64,000 bases of DNA, taken from assembly GCA_029721435.1 (NCBI GenBank), contig CM056574.1, forward strand, positions 69,359,501 to 69,423,500, written 5' to 3'. How positions within the stretch are numbered: position 1 is the first letter of the stretch; every line of letters starts with the position of its first letter. A program made the position numbers and the translations under genes. The notes beneath the pieces were generated by a model. That model had not been told where the DNA came from, did no database searches, and saw nothing but the letters and a program-made list of their open reading frames with translations. Source of the stretch: Gymnothorax reevesii (lineage: Eukaryota > Chordata > Actinopteri > Anguilliformes > Muraenidae). Below, in pieces: positions 49,853 through 60,237 of the stretch.

Positions 49853-50348
49853 TGTAATGTGAATATAGGCCACTAGATGGCAGTATTTACCTTTTTTTGT
49901 TAAGCTCAGACTGGAGTCATGTTTAGACATGTCCTGAACATGTCTGGGGCAAGTCTCAGAAAGTTAAAAAAAAGAGGTCTAAATGTGGGTGGGGTCTGAA
50001 AGAGAGTATATAAGGAAAAGAATTGAGACAGTAAAGTAGTAGGAGAAATTGCAAGAAGATGACCAGACCTGCCATTCTGTTCAAGACCTGTGACGTTTCT
50101 TTTGTGGATTTCTTTGCCTGTGTTTGAGCATTTTCTTCATCCAGGACATCACCAAGCCACCCCACCAAAAAGGGACTGTAATTATTTCTGTTTTTTTCTT
50201 ATTTATCAATCTTGGTCTTTAGTTGTAGGTTGTTATTAGTCTTTGTCTTTGTTAAAAATTAAATGTGTTTTAGTTGTTAAAACTGTGTTTGTCATCCCTT
50301 GCTGTTGCTGTTGTGTTATAAATGTAATAACAAATTGGGGCCATAACA
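49853..50348 (+). repeat. 5' LTR
   Basis: Starts TGTAATGTGAATATAGG and ends GGGGCCATAACA, with TG...CA termini. A TATA-like box gagtatataagg sits at 50005-50016, and an ATTAAA-type polyadenylation signal at about 50257-50262 in gttaaaaattaaatgtg. The antisense 70-codon ORF across it is identical in both LTRs and is a by-product. Confidence 0.93.
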
Positions 50349-50351
50349 AAT

Positions 50352-50372
50352 TGGGGGCTCAAGGTCCGGGAT
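50352..50372 (+). promoter_or_regulatory. Primer binding site
   Basis: TGGGGGCTC followed by AAG and GTCCGGGAT lies four bases after the LTR. The two 9-base parts equal the halves of the tRNA-Pro primer site known from murine leukaemia virus, separated here by three extra bases. TGG would pair with the tRNA CCA end. Which tRNA is used is not certain. Confidence 0.55.
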
Positions 50373-50464
50373 AGACCATTGTGTGAGTAATTTATTGAAA
50401 ATCTAACATTCCAAATTGTGAAATTGTTTTTGTGAATTTTCCTAGATATATATTGACAACAGCA

Positions 50465-53400
50465 ATGGATGATTTCTTGGCATCACCAACCGTAGGGGTT
50501 TTGAAGTCTTTTAAAAAGACAGAACTGCTAGAAATTTGCAGACAGTTGGAGCTGACAGAGGTAAAACCAGCCATGCGAAAAGCAAGACTGGCTAGAGAGA
50601 TAGTTGAATATTACATTGATGAAAATGTGTTTGCACCAGGAGATCTGGAACAGTTTCCAGTGGAAAATCCAAATATAGAAATGGAACTTAAATTAAAAAT
50701 GCTAGAGATTGAAAGGGAGGAAAGAGAAAAAGAAAGGGAGGAAAAAGAGAAAGAAAGGGAAGAAAGAGAAAAAGAAAGGGAGGAAAAAGAGAAACAAAGA
50801 GAATTTGAGAGGGAAGAAAAAGAAAAACAAAGGCAGTTTGAGTTAGAAAAATTAGCAAGAGAAGAAAAACAAAGAGAATTTGAGAGAGAGAAAGAGGAAA
50901 GAGCAGAAAGAGAGAGACAGAGACAGAGAGATTTTGAATTAGAGAAATTCGATAGAGAAGAAAGACTCCAAATGGAGCAACTAAAAATTAAAATTCAAAC
51001 TAAAAATAAATTTCGTGCTAGCCAGGAGGTAAAACTGGTGCCTCCATTTTCGGAAAAGGATGTTGACAACTATTTCCAGTGTTTTGAAAAGGTAGCAAAG
51101 AGTTGCCAGTGGCCAAAGGAACACTGGCCTCTGATGTTGCAAACTGTCCTCAAGGGTAAAGCTCAACAAGCCTATTCGGCTTTGTCTGCAGATGATTCCT
51201 CTGATTATGAGGTTGTCAAAAAGGTTATTTTGAGAGCTTATGAGTTGGTTCCAGAGGCTTACCGACAGAAATTCAGAGGTCTGAAGAAATCTGAAAATCA
51301 GACTTATGTTGAATTTGCTAATGAGAAGCAGGTTTGCTTTGAGCGCTGGTGTACTTCTATGGAGGTCAAGGATGATTTCAACTCACTAAAAGAGATGGTG
51401 TTAGTTGAAGAATTCAAGAACTGTGTTAAGGATGATGTTAAGACCTACCTTAATGAGAAGCAAGCACTGAACTTGCAATCAGCTGCCAAATTTGCAGATG
51501 AATATGTTCTCACTCATAAGTCCAAATTTCAGTCTAGCAGTAACAATAAATGGTCCCAATTTCAGAAAAAGGGTTACGGTGATACCCAAGATTCCTCACC
51601 CAAAGACAAAGACAAATCTGGTGATGGTGCTCAGAAATCCAGTAACAGGTCTGATCAAAGTGTGAAAGCTGACAGTGACAGAAGTGGTCTAGTTTGCAGA
51701 TATTGCAAGAAATCTGGTCATGTTACAACTAACTGTTGGTTCCTTAAAGCTAAGAAAGAAAAAGAAAAGGATACCAAACCAAATGCCTTTGTGAAAACAA
51801 GGTTAGAAACCCCTGTAGTAGATGACCGATCTGCTAAATTGCCTGCTTCTTGTGGGGCTAAAAAGCCTAATACAGCTGACTTTGTGAGGGAGGAATTTCT
51901 TCCATTTGTGTCAGAGGGATTTGTGGCTCTGAATGAGCATACTACTCCTGTCCCCATATATATCCTAAGGGATACCGGAGCTTCTCAGTCACTTTTGTTG
52001 ATGGACTCCTTGGAGTTACGTGATGAGACCGCTTCAGGGGATTTCATACTTGTACAAGGTATTGAAGGGAGGACTGTATCTGTACCCCTGCGCTCTATAT
52101 TCTTGAAGTCAGATTTAGTTACAGGACAGGTAAAGGTGGGACTTATGTCAAGTCTACCTATAAAGGGTGTTTCTCTGTTGCTAGGCAATGACCTGGCTGG
52201 GGGCAAAGTAGTTCCCCCTGTACATCTTACTTCACAGCCGAGCACTGAAGATGGGGATGAGGACCCATCTCTGTATCCTTCTTGCGCAGTGACTCGTGCT
52301 ATGGCCAAGAAGGCTAAAGAAGAAGATGATGTGGTGCCGTCCAGTACATTGAATAGTCAGGACTCAGGTGGTTCGCCTCATGACTCTGATTGGCCTACTA
52401 TGGTTTCTCCGTTTGAGGACTTATCAGATACTTTTATCAGTTCTCTATTCAGCCAGCCGGATGGGTCTGGTGATTCTGATGTGTCTGGAGACTTGTCTCT
52501 GTCCAGAAAGCGGTTGATTGAGGAGCAAACTAATGATCCTGAAATTTGTGTACTAAAGAGGAGAGCCCTTCCTGAAAAAGAAATAGATGCAGTTCCAGTT
52601 GGGTATTATCTCAAGGATGGTGTGTTGATGCGGAAGTGGCGCCCTCCTGATATCCCTGCCAATGCAGATTGGGCAGTGGTCAGGCAAATTGTTGTTCCGA
52701 AGGTCTATAGGAATGAGATCTTAACAATGGCTCATAGTTTACCTTTAGGAGGTCATCTTGGTGTTAACAAGACTGTTGATAAGATCATGAAACACTTCTT
52801 TTGGCCTGGGCTTCGGAAAGACGTTTCCAACTTTTGCAAAACCTGTCACACTTGTCAGGTAGTTGGAAAACACCAGTTAGACCCACCTGTAGCTCCATTG
52901 CAGCCTATCCCAGCATTTGGGGAGCCATTCTCTAGGGTCATTGTTGATTGCGTTGGTCCATTACCCAAGACTAGATCTGGAAATCAGTACTTGTTGACAA
53001 TCATGTGTGCATCTACCAGATTCCCCGAAGCCATACCTCTACGTAACATCAAGGCAACTGCAATCTCGAAGGCTTTGATAAAGTTCTTCACGTTGTTTGG
53101 TCTTCCCAGGGAAATTCAGTCAGACCAAGGTAGCAATTTCACTTCAGGATTGTTTCAGCAGGTTGTGTATGAACTAGGTGCAAAACAGATTCTTTCTAGT
53201 GCCTATCATCCAGAAAGTCAGGGTGCCTTAGAGCGGTTTCATTCCACTCTCAAGACAATGATGAGGACTTATTGTTATGACCATGAGAAAGACTGGGATG
53301 AAGGGGTTCATTTGCTGTTGTTTGCAGCTAGAGAAGCAGTGCAGGAGTCTACTGGATTCAGTCCATTTGAGCTAGTGTTTGGTCATGAAGTGAGAGGACC

Positions 53401-55300
53401 TTTGCTATTATTGAGTGAACAATGGCAAGAGAAAGAGCCGCATATCAGTCTGTTAGACTATGTTAGCAAGTTCAAAGAAAGATTGCGTGCAGCTTGTGAC
53501 CTTGCCAAAGAGAACTTGAAATCAAGTCAGGGAAAAATGAAAACTTGGTATGATCATAAGGCTAGAAGCCGTGAGTTTAAACCAGGAGACAAGGTCCTTG
53601 TGTTGTTTCCCTTGCAGTCCAATCCATTGCAGGCTAGATTTCATGGTCCTTATGAAATTCTGACAAAACTCAATGATCTCAATTACATTGTGAAGACTCC
53701 AGATAGGAGAAAACCAAAACAATTGTGTCATATTAAGATGCTAAAGCCTTATCATGACAGAAATGCTAGGGTTGCAGCTGTCACTTCAGATTCTCCAATG
53801 GTCGAAACGTGTGAAGATGAGGGGGAGTTTCAAGATGATGAACCAAGAATTAAAGCTGAAGTTCTTTCATGTAAATTGTCAAATTCTGAAGTGTTGCAAA
53901 ATCTTGATGTAAAACTCCAGCACTTAGAACCCTCACAGAGAGATCAGTTTGAAAGGTTGATCAAGAAATATGAGGATTTGTTTCCTGATGTTCCAAAGAG
54001 AGTTACTATAGCCTCTCATGATGTAGATGTTGGTGATGCCAAACCAATAAAACAGCATCCATACCGGATGAATCCTGAAAAGAGAAAGATTGCTGAGAAA
54101 GAGGTTGAGTACATGTTAAAACATGATATTATCAGACCCTCCAACTCCGATTGGAGTTCACCCTGTGTGCTAGTTCCAAAACCTGATGGAAGTACTAGAT
54201 TCTGTACAGATTATCGCAAAGTCAATGCTGTAACTAGAACTGATGTGTTTCCAATACCTAGGATTGATGATTGTATTGATAGTGTAGGGCAAGCAAAGTT
54301 TCTGACCAAGATTGATTTATTGAAGGGTTATTGGTGTGTGCCTTTAACTGAGAGGGCCAAGAGCATCTCTGCTTTTGCCACACCATCTGGATTGTACCAG
54401 TATGAAGTCCTACCCTTTGGCATGAAAAATGCCCCAGCCACGTTCCAAAGGATGATACAGTCTACAATCGCCGGATTGCCACACACGGGTGCGTACATCG
54501 ATGACCTGATCACATGGAGTGACTCCTGGGAAGAACATCTAAAAGATGTAGAGACGTTGTTCCAGCGCCTGACACAGGCTAACCTGACTGTTAACCTGAA
54601 CAAGAGTGACTTTGGTTGTGCTACTGTCACCTATCTTGGCTACGTCATAGGCCAGGGTAAGGTGGCACCCATAAATGCTAAAGTCCAAACCATCATGGAC
54701 TTTCCCGTTCCTGACAACAAAAAAGCTTTGCGCCGCTTCCTTGGAATGATCGGGTACTACCGCAAGTTCTGCAAGAACTTTGCTGAGATTGCTCTCAGTC
54801 TAACTAACCAACTGAAGAAAGGTGTAAAGTTCACTTGGGATGATGCATGCCAGAGAGCCTTCGATCGCCTGAAGTCTCTGCTGTGTCACTTCCCCGTGCT
54901 CAAATCTCCTGACTTCAACAAACCGTTCTCCATCGCGGTCGATGCTAGCGACCAAGCTTGTGGATCTGTGCTCCAACAGAGAAGTGACTCTGATGACATT
55001 GAGCATCCCGTGGCATACTTCTCCAGGAAGTTCAATCGCCACCAAAGGAACTATTCCACAATAGAGAAGGAGCTGTTGGCTCTGGTCCTTTCTTTACAAC
55101 ACTTTGAGGTTTATGTTTGTTCAGGACAAAAGCCAATGATTGTGTACACTGACCACAATCCGTTAATGTTTTTGAGTAAGATGAAAAACAAGAATCGGAG
55201 ATTGTTGAATTGGAGTTTGATTTTACAGGAGTTTGACTTGGAAATTAAGCATGTGAAGGGTACAGACAATGTAATTGCTGATTGCTTATCCCGTGTTTGA
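50465..55300 (+). CDS. gag-pol: Gag-Pol polyprotein with integrase before reverse transcriptase
   Basis: The first ATG in frame is at 50465 (gcaATGG, good context). The open frame extends 11 codons upstream from a GTG, which is not a credible start here. The product is 1611 residues. Domains in order: N-terminal helical part (1-70); very charged Glu/Arg/Lys coiled coil (about 73-180); SCAN-like capsid region (about 189-350); CCHC zinc knuckle (C411, C414, H419, C424); aspartic protease with DTG at D503; integrase zinc site (H757, H764, C794, C797); integrase core D828, D887, E923 (D,D-35-E); GPY/F module near 1057-1066; reverse transcriptase with motif A Asp 1284 and YIDD 1344-1347; RNase H with D1493, E1534/E1536 and D1563. 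There is no frameshift between Gag and Pol, so both come from one frame, and cleavage would rely on the protease. All catalytic residues named are present. The frame ends 127 bases before the 3' LTR. Confidence 0.95.
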   Translation: MDDFLASPTVGVLKSFKKTELLEICRQLELTEVKPAMRKARLAREIVEYYIDENVFAPGDLEQFPVENPNIEMELKLKMLEIEREEREKEREEKEKEREEREKEREEKEKQREFEREEKEKQRQFELEKLAREEKQREFEREKEERAERERQRQRDFELEKFDREERLQMEQLKIKIQTKNKFRASQEVKLVPPFSEKDVDNYFQCFEKVAKSCQWPKEHWPLMLQTVLKGKAQQAYSALSADDSSDYEVVKKVILRAYELVPEAYRQKFRGLKKSENQTYVEFANEKQVCFERWCTSMEVKDDFNSLKEMVLVEEFKNCVKDDVKTYLNEKQALNLQSAAKFADEYVLTHKSKFQSSSNNKWSQFQKKGYGDTQDSSPKDKDKSGDGAQKSSNRSDQSVKADSDRSGLVCRYCKKSGHVTTNCWFLKAKKEKEKDTKPNAFVKTRLETPVVDDRSAKLPASCGAKKPNTADFVREEFLPFVSEGFVALNEHTTPVPIYILRDTGASQSLLLMDSLELRDETASGDFILVQGIEGRTVSVPLRSIFLKSDLVTGQVKVGLMSSLPIKGVSLLLGNDLAGGKVVPPVHLTSQPSTEDGDEDPSLYPSCAVTRAMAKKAKEEDDVVPSSTLNSQDSGGSPHDSDWPTMVSPFEDLSDTFISSLFSQPDGSGDSDVSGDLSLSRKRLIEEQTNDPEICVLKRRALPEKEIDAVPVGYYLKDGVLMRKWRPPDIPANADWAVVRQIVVPKVYRNEILTMAHSLPLGGHLGVNKTVDKIMKHFFWPGLRKDVSNFCKTCHTCQVVGKHQLDPPVAPLQPIPAFGEPFSRVIVDCVGPLPKTRSGNQYLLTIMCASTRFPEAIPLRNIKATAISKALIKFFTLFGLPREIQSDQGSNFTSGLFQQVVYELGAKQILSSAYHPESQGALERFHSTLKTMMRTYCYDHEKDWDEGVHLLLFAAREAVQESTGFSPFELVFGHEVRGPLLLLSEQWQEKEPHISLLDYVSKFKERLRAACDLAKENLKSSQGKMKTWYDHKARSREFKPGDKVLVLFPLQSNPLQARFHGPYEILTKLNDLNYIVKTPDRRKPKQLCHIKMLKPYHDRNARVAAVTSDSPMVETCEDEGEFQDDEPRIKAEVLSCKLSNSEVLQNLDVKLQHLEPSQRDQFERLIKKYEDLFPDVPKRVTIASHDVDVGDAKPIKQHPYRMNPEKRKIAEKEVEYMLKHDIIRPSNSDWSSPCVLVPKPDGSTRFCTDYRKVNAVTRTDVFPIPRIDDCIDSVGQAKFLTKIDLLKGYWCVPLTERAKSISAFATPSGLYQYEVLPFGMKNAPATFQRMIQSTIAGLPHTGAYIDDLITWSDSWEEHLKDVETLFQRLTQANLTVNLNKSDFGCATVTYLGYVIGQGKVAPINAKVQTIMDFPVPDNKKALRRFLGMIGYYRKFCKNFAEIALSLTNQLKKGVKFTWDDACQRAFDRLKSLLCHFPVLKSPDFNKPFSIAVDASDQACGSVLQQRSDSDDIEHPVAYFSRKFNRHQRNYSTIEKELLALVLSLQHFEVYVCSGQKPMIVYTDHNPLMFLSKMKNKNRRLLNWSLILQEFDLEIKHVKGTDNVIADCLSRV

Positions 55301-55417
55301 ATGTATATATCATGTGTTTGAATATTGTATGATATGTATATATAGACAAGTGTTCACTTAACCATTTTGTATTGAAAAGAAAAATTTTGCCTTTATGAGT
55401 CAAAATTTTTCCCTTTT

Positions 55418-55427
55418 GGAATGGAGG
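55418..55427 (+). promoter_or_regulatory. Short polypurine tract
   Basis: The bases ggaatggagg lie immediately before the 3' LTR, where the plus-strand primer is expected. One T interrupts the purines. Confidence 0.55.
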
Positions 55428-55923
55428 TGTAATGTGAATATAGGCCACTAGATGGCAGTATTTACCTTTTTTTGTTAAGCTCAGACTGGAGTCATGTTTA
55501 GACATGTCCTGAACATGTCTGGGGCAAGTCTCAGAAAGTTAAAAAAAAGAGGTCTAAATGTGGGTGGGGTCTGAAAGAGAGTATATAAGGAAAAGAATTG
55601 AGACAGTAAAGTAGTAGGAGAAATTGCAAGAAGATGACCAGACCTGCCATTCTGTTCAAGACCTGTGACGTTTCTTTTGTGGATTTCTTTGCCTGTGTTT
55701 GAGCATTTTCTTCATCCAGGACATCACCAAGCCACCCCACCAAAAAGGGACTGTAATTATTTCTGTTTTTTTCTTATTTATCAATCTTGGTCTTTAGTTG
55801 TAGGTTGTTATTAGTCTTTGTCTTTGTTAAAAATTAAATGTGTTTTAGTTGTTAAAACTGTGTTTGTCATCCCTTGCTGTTGCTGTTGTGTTATAAATGT
55901 AATAACAAATTGGGGCCATAACA
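55428..55923 (+). repeat. 3' LTR
   Basis: Same 496-bp length and same sequence by eye as the 5' LTR, with TATA-like gagtatataagg at 55580-55591. It is followed by the second ATAT. Confidence 0.93.
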
Positions 55924-55927
55924 ATAT

Positions 55928-56502
55928 GCCCCAAGAAACAATACTGTCCTTTAATACCATACATGACTCTACAATCCTAATCAGATTTCATGTGACATCA
56001 TGAGCAGGTGAGATATAAAATGGCATTTACAATATACAATGCTGTAAAAAAAAAAAAAGAATTTGCCTTTGACCCCGTCCTGATTTCTTATTCTTGTGCA
56101 TGTTTCTTTACTCTTCAATGTATCAGATCATCAAACAAATTTTAATATTAGACAAAGATAACCAGAATAAATACAAAATGCAGTTTTAAAAATGATGATT
56201 TCATTTATTTAGGAAAAAAAAGATATCCAAACCTAACTGGCCAACTGCCAACTATAATTCATGTATGTGAACAATACAGTGGCATACACACTCATATGTT
56301 GCACTACCATCAGTTTTAGAGCATGTTGACTTCACATGCATACATGAAATATGCAGTATACATATGAACCTTGACCTCCTGGCCCCAAAGGTAGGTCAGA
56401 TAATCTGTACCTACATATCATGAATGAATAAGTTTCATGCAGGCCCAACAAAGTTAATTTGCATTGACGAGTTACTGGGATAAACAATAAGAAAAAGACA
56501 CA
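55928..56502. other. Inner part of left foldback arm and left loop
   Basis: 55928-56203 is complementary to 58260-58532 (for example cagatttcatgtgacatcat at 55981 pairs with 58461-58482). 56204-56502 has no partner and forms the left loop. No gene. Confidence 0.75.
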
Positions 56503-56504
56503 TA

Positions 56505-58104
56505 CAGCGCCCTCCATTTTTATTGGCACCCTCGGTTAGGATGTGTTAAAAGCCTTAATTTAAATTAAATTTTTATTGCAGAAGCATACTCTCACACTGA
56601 AAATTGTAGAAAAATGTAACCTTCAACTCAAGTGAATTTTAAGGGGGGGGTATCCCTGACTAAGAAATAATTATTTTTCATAAAATCACCTGTTCCACAA
56701 TTATTGGCACCCCTGACAATTCCTAGGAAATAAATGTAATTGAAGTATTTCTGTCATTTTTACTGTAGTTTCCAAAGTTGATCAGCATATCTAGGAAGAT
56801 TTAATTAGTAATTCATCACTTCCTGTTTCCCTGGGGTATAAATATGATGTGACACAGAGGCCATTTCTCTTATCCACTCTTCAACATGGGAAAGACAAAG
56901 GAACACACCATTCAACTAAGGCAGATGTGTGTCAGGCAATGGCGAAAAGAAAATAGCCTCTCACCTGCACTTGCCCATATCTACTGTCAGAGGAATCCTT
57001 AAGAAGTTTAAAACAACTGGAACAGTGGTAAACAAGCCTGGAGGAGGACGCAAGATTATTTTGCCGCCAGGCACAGTGAGGAGGATGGTAAGAGAAGTAA
57101 AACGTTCTCCAAAGCTCACTGTTAAAGAATTGCAACAAATGGTAGCATCTTGGGGTCACAAAGTCTCCAAAACAACCATCAGGTGGTATGTACATGCCAA
57201 CAAGCTGTTTGGGAGGCATGCACAGAAAAAAATCTTTTCTCACTCACAATCATAAACGCAAACGTCTGGAGTTCACAAAGCGGTACTGGCACTTCAACTG
57301 GGACCGTGTGCTTTGGTCAGAGGAGACCAAGATAGAGCTTTTTGGCAACAAACACTCTAAGTGTGTCTGGTGGAACACAAAAGATGAGTATTCAGAAAAG
57401 CACCTCATGCCCACTGTAAAGTATGGGGAGGATCGGTGATCCTGTGGGCCTGTTTCTCTTCCAGAGGACCTGGGAACTTTGTTAGGGTGCATGGCATCAT
57501 CAGCGCTTTGAAATACCAGGACAAATTAAATCAAAATCTGGTGGCCTCTGCCCGAAAGCTGAAGATGGGTCGTCACTGGGTCTTTCAGCAAGATAATGAC
57601 CCTAAACGTGTGGCCAAATCTACAGAGAAATGGTTCACCAGACACAGAATCAAGTTCCTCCCATGGCCATCTCAGTCCCCAGACCTCAACCCCATTGAAA
57701 ACCTGTTGAGTGAGCTGAAGAGGAGAGTGCAGAGCAGAGGACCCAGGTCGCTGGATGATTTGGAGAGATTGTGCAAAGGGGAATGGTCGAAGATCCCTCT
57801 TTCTGTATTCTCCCCTATTGTGAAACATAATAGGAGAAGAGTAGGCACTGTTTTGTTGGCAAAAGGGGGTTGTATAAAGTATTAACATCAGAGGTGATAA
57901 TAATTGTGGCACATGTGATTTGAAGTAAAAGAATTATTTTTTAATGTGGGATTTTTTTCCCCACTGAATAAATGCACTTGAATTAATGGTTGAATTTTCC
58001 TTTTTTGTTCTTTGTGGTCTTATATTATTTTGAAAAAAACTGAAATTATTAGAAGCTAAAGAACACATCTTAACCAGGGGTGCCAATAATTATGGAGGGC
58101 ACTG
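56505..58104 (+). mobile_element. Tc1-like transposon, 1600 bp
   Basis: Flanked by TA on both sides (56503-56504, 58105-58106). Ends are CAGCGCCCTCCATTTTTATT and, on the other strand, CAGTGCCCTCCATAATTATT, each followed by ggcaccc. An inner copy of attattggcacccctgac at about 56699-56716 indicates the IR/DR type of end. It sits in the unpaired loop of the foldback. The transposase is broken. Confidence 0.9.
56886..57885 (+). pseudogene. Tc1-like transposase, frameshifted
   Basis: The start ATG at 56886 begins MGKTKEHTIQLRQ, as in many fish Tc1 transposases. The reading frame shifts near 56930, near 57235 and near 57425, so no full protein can be made. Recognisable parts: helix-turn-helix (ISTVRGILKKFKTTGTV, near 56980), a second one (LTVKELQQMV.. 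VSKTTIRW, near 57117-57185), the first catalytic block WSEETKIELFG (57315-57347), the second Asp in FQQDNDPK (57583-57606), and SPDLNPIEN with the final Glu (57676-57702). The first catalytic residue is Glu where Asp is expected. Length matches a usual 340-residue transposase. Confidence 0.9.
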
Positions 58105-58106
58105 TA

Positions 58107-58961
58107 TGTATTCAACTGCAACCTGGGGACAAATATGTCTTTATTGCTGAAACGTAGTATTTTTTTTACCCACCGTGACCTTAATTCATCCTAACCTTAA
58201 CTACTATTTAGGTAATTTTCACATAGTTGTACAAAATAGGACCAAGTTTCATCATTTGAAATGAAATCATCATTTTGAAAACTGAATTTTGTATTTACTC
58301 TGGTTATCTTTGTCTAGTATTAAAATGTGTTTGATCATCTGAAACACTGAAGAGCAAAAAAAAAATATGCGAAAGAATAAGAAATCACGAAGGGGCAAAG
58401 GCAAATTCTTTTTTTTTACAGCATTGTATATTGTAAATGCTATTTTATATCTCATCTGCTCATGATGTCACATGAAATCTAATCAGGATTGTGGAGTAAT
58501 GTATGGTCTTAGAGGACAATATTGCTTCTTGGGGAATATAAAAACCACTGTTTAAAAATCCTGCAAGCATGAGACTGAAAATAACTACTTTACAGATCAA
58601 TCCACAAAAGAACATTGCTGAAAGTTGTCAAAAAGAAAAAGAAGAGTTGAACATCGGCAGTAAAAAGTAAAATGTAGACCAAAATTTGTGGAAAAAATAA
58701 TAAAATCCGTTTTCAGCCTTTTTTTTTTTTTTTTGCTTATGGTGTCCTTTTCGCAGGCTGCATTTTTTTAAATTTTCTATATCGTTAATGCCTCACAACT
58801 TCAACTTCAGAGACCAAGAAAAAAAAGTCCCCTAAAATTACACTTCTATAGTCCACATCCTAATGTGAAGAAAACTATGCACTTCAGCTTTTAATCGTTG
58901 AAGAGATATTAATGATTCCCAGTGATAATTACTGTGAATGTCCTCCATAAATGCGGCAAAT
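58107..58961. other. Right loop and inner right foldback arm
   Basis: 58107-58259 is unpaired loop. 58260-58961 mirrors the left arm, including the empty site of the LTR element near 58534-58554. No gene. Confidence 0.75.
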
Positions 58962-58963
58962 TA

Positions 58964-59133
58964 AGGTGCTTTCGCACCGGACGCGAAACGATTTTTTCGT
59001 ACGACAGATTAAATTCAAAGTCCATGCAAAGACGTGAGTACAAGCGTTTTCGCGAGTATTCGCGTCTTTGCATTGACTTTGGATGTCATCTGTGGTGCGA
59101 AAAAATCGTTCCGCGCCCGCTGTGAAAGCGACT
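58964..59133. mobile_element. Harbinger-like MITE, right arm copy
   Basis: Mirror image of 49257-49426. The ORF readings of the two copies differ at a single residue in 67, showing how similar the arms are here. Confidence 0.6.
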
Positions 59134-59204
59134 TCACGGTGTTAAATACACTGGGATTCTAGCTATAACATTATAGATATCGATGCCTCTTTATCTTGCT
59201 AGCT

Positions 59205-59600
59205 AGCTAGCCAAATAGCTCGCTCGCGAGTATTCCCCTGTGAGCGAACTGTAGCCTTTTTAGCTCGATAGCCAGTTGGCCTTGTAGCTAACGTAAATAC
59301 ACTGGCGTGCTAGTTATGACACAGTTCGATATCACTTGCTAGGAAGCCAACTAGCTCGCTAACGAGTATGGCTGTGTGCGCAAACTGTAGCCTTATTGTG
59401 TCGGCATAATAATTTCTGAGAATACTTCGGTCATTGAAAGCGAACTGCAGCCTTTTCAGCTGGCTAGCCAGTTGGCTAAGTAGCTAAATACATTTGCTCG
59501 CTAGCTATACTATTGCTATACTAGCTATACTATTGCTAGCTAGGTACCCAACTAGCTCGCTAGCGAGTAAGACCAAACTGTAAGCAAACTTCGGCGTAAT
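59205..59600. repeat. Three degenerate subrepeats, right arm
   Basis: Mirror of 48825-49215, with a small extra duplication of tactattgctatactagcta near 59507-59530 that the left arm lacks. Confidence 0.6.
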
Positions 59601-60130
59601 CATGACGCAAATTGACGCGCATTAAGGGCCGAAAGTCACGTGGAGGGACCAAGGATGTTTTATATTTCACTGGATATACAATTGGAAAATGGCCGCCCAT
59701 TCATTTCAATGGAAATTGCTCAGTGGCGCAGCGTGCCGACATGGGGGCCAAGCTTCCGGAGCCACGCGGACATGCGCTGTGTGATTTTTGCTCACACATG
59801 CGTAGTGTGGGGCTTATGAACGCGCAGGTATCCGAGGTATCCATGACAACGGCTCGGGCTCGTGGAACTCCGACCGAGGGTGCGTGTTCACGATAACTTT
59901 TCACCGGAAATGGAAGTCTGACCACTGCAGACTGCACCTTGATGTACGGAACACAAAGCATAGCCGCCGATAAAGGTTTAATTATGGTTTGAGACTCTAT
60001 TTTAAAACACAAATGCAATAACAAATGTTAAAAACGACCTTGACAGGGAAGTAATACTATTGATTTCAACTCAAAAATCTCGGCCAAATAGTTGACTTGC
60101 TGTTGCTTAACTTTAATATGACATTGCTCA

Positions 60131-60237
60131 GGGGTGCGCTTCCCGAAGTCACAGATGCTAACTTCCATAGTTAGAACCACTGACTGAATGGACGTATAAA
60201 TTTCTGCAACTACGCTATTGGGAAAAACGCCACAGGC
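60131..60237. mobile_element. Small MITE related to the one at 8950
   Basis: Left end ggtgcgcttcccgaagtcac; right end on the other strand cctgtggcgtttttcccaat. The interior holds gatgctaacttcca, as at 9030-9045. Confidence 0.4.

Larger units (their letters stand above)
49853..55923 (+). mobile_element. Complete Gmr1-clade Ty3/gypsy LTR retrotransposon
   Basis: Two 496-bp LTRs of the same length, which look the same by eye, enclose one long gag-pol frame. The element is flanked by the 4-bp duplication ATAT (49849-49852, 55924-55927). The right arm of the foldback still has the empty site (cagtggtttttatattcccc on the complementary strand, near 58534-58554), which fixes the boundaries. Pol order is protease, integrase, reverse transcriptase, RNase H. 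This is the copia-like order that defines the Gmr1 group of deuterostome gypsy-type elements, first described from cod. No envelope gene is present. Matching LTRs and an open frame suggest a recent insertion and possible activity. Confidence 0.95.

Noticed and set aside
49956..50168. Antisense 70-codon ORF found identically in both LTRs
   Set aside because: The identity follows from the LTRs being duplicates; it has no domain.
50432..50464. Eleven extra residues before the Gag-Pol ATG
   Set aside because: The upstream start is a GTG; the first ATG in good context is at 50465.
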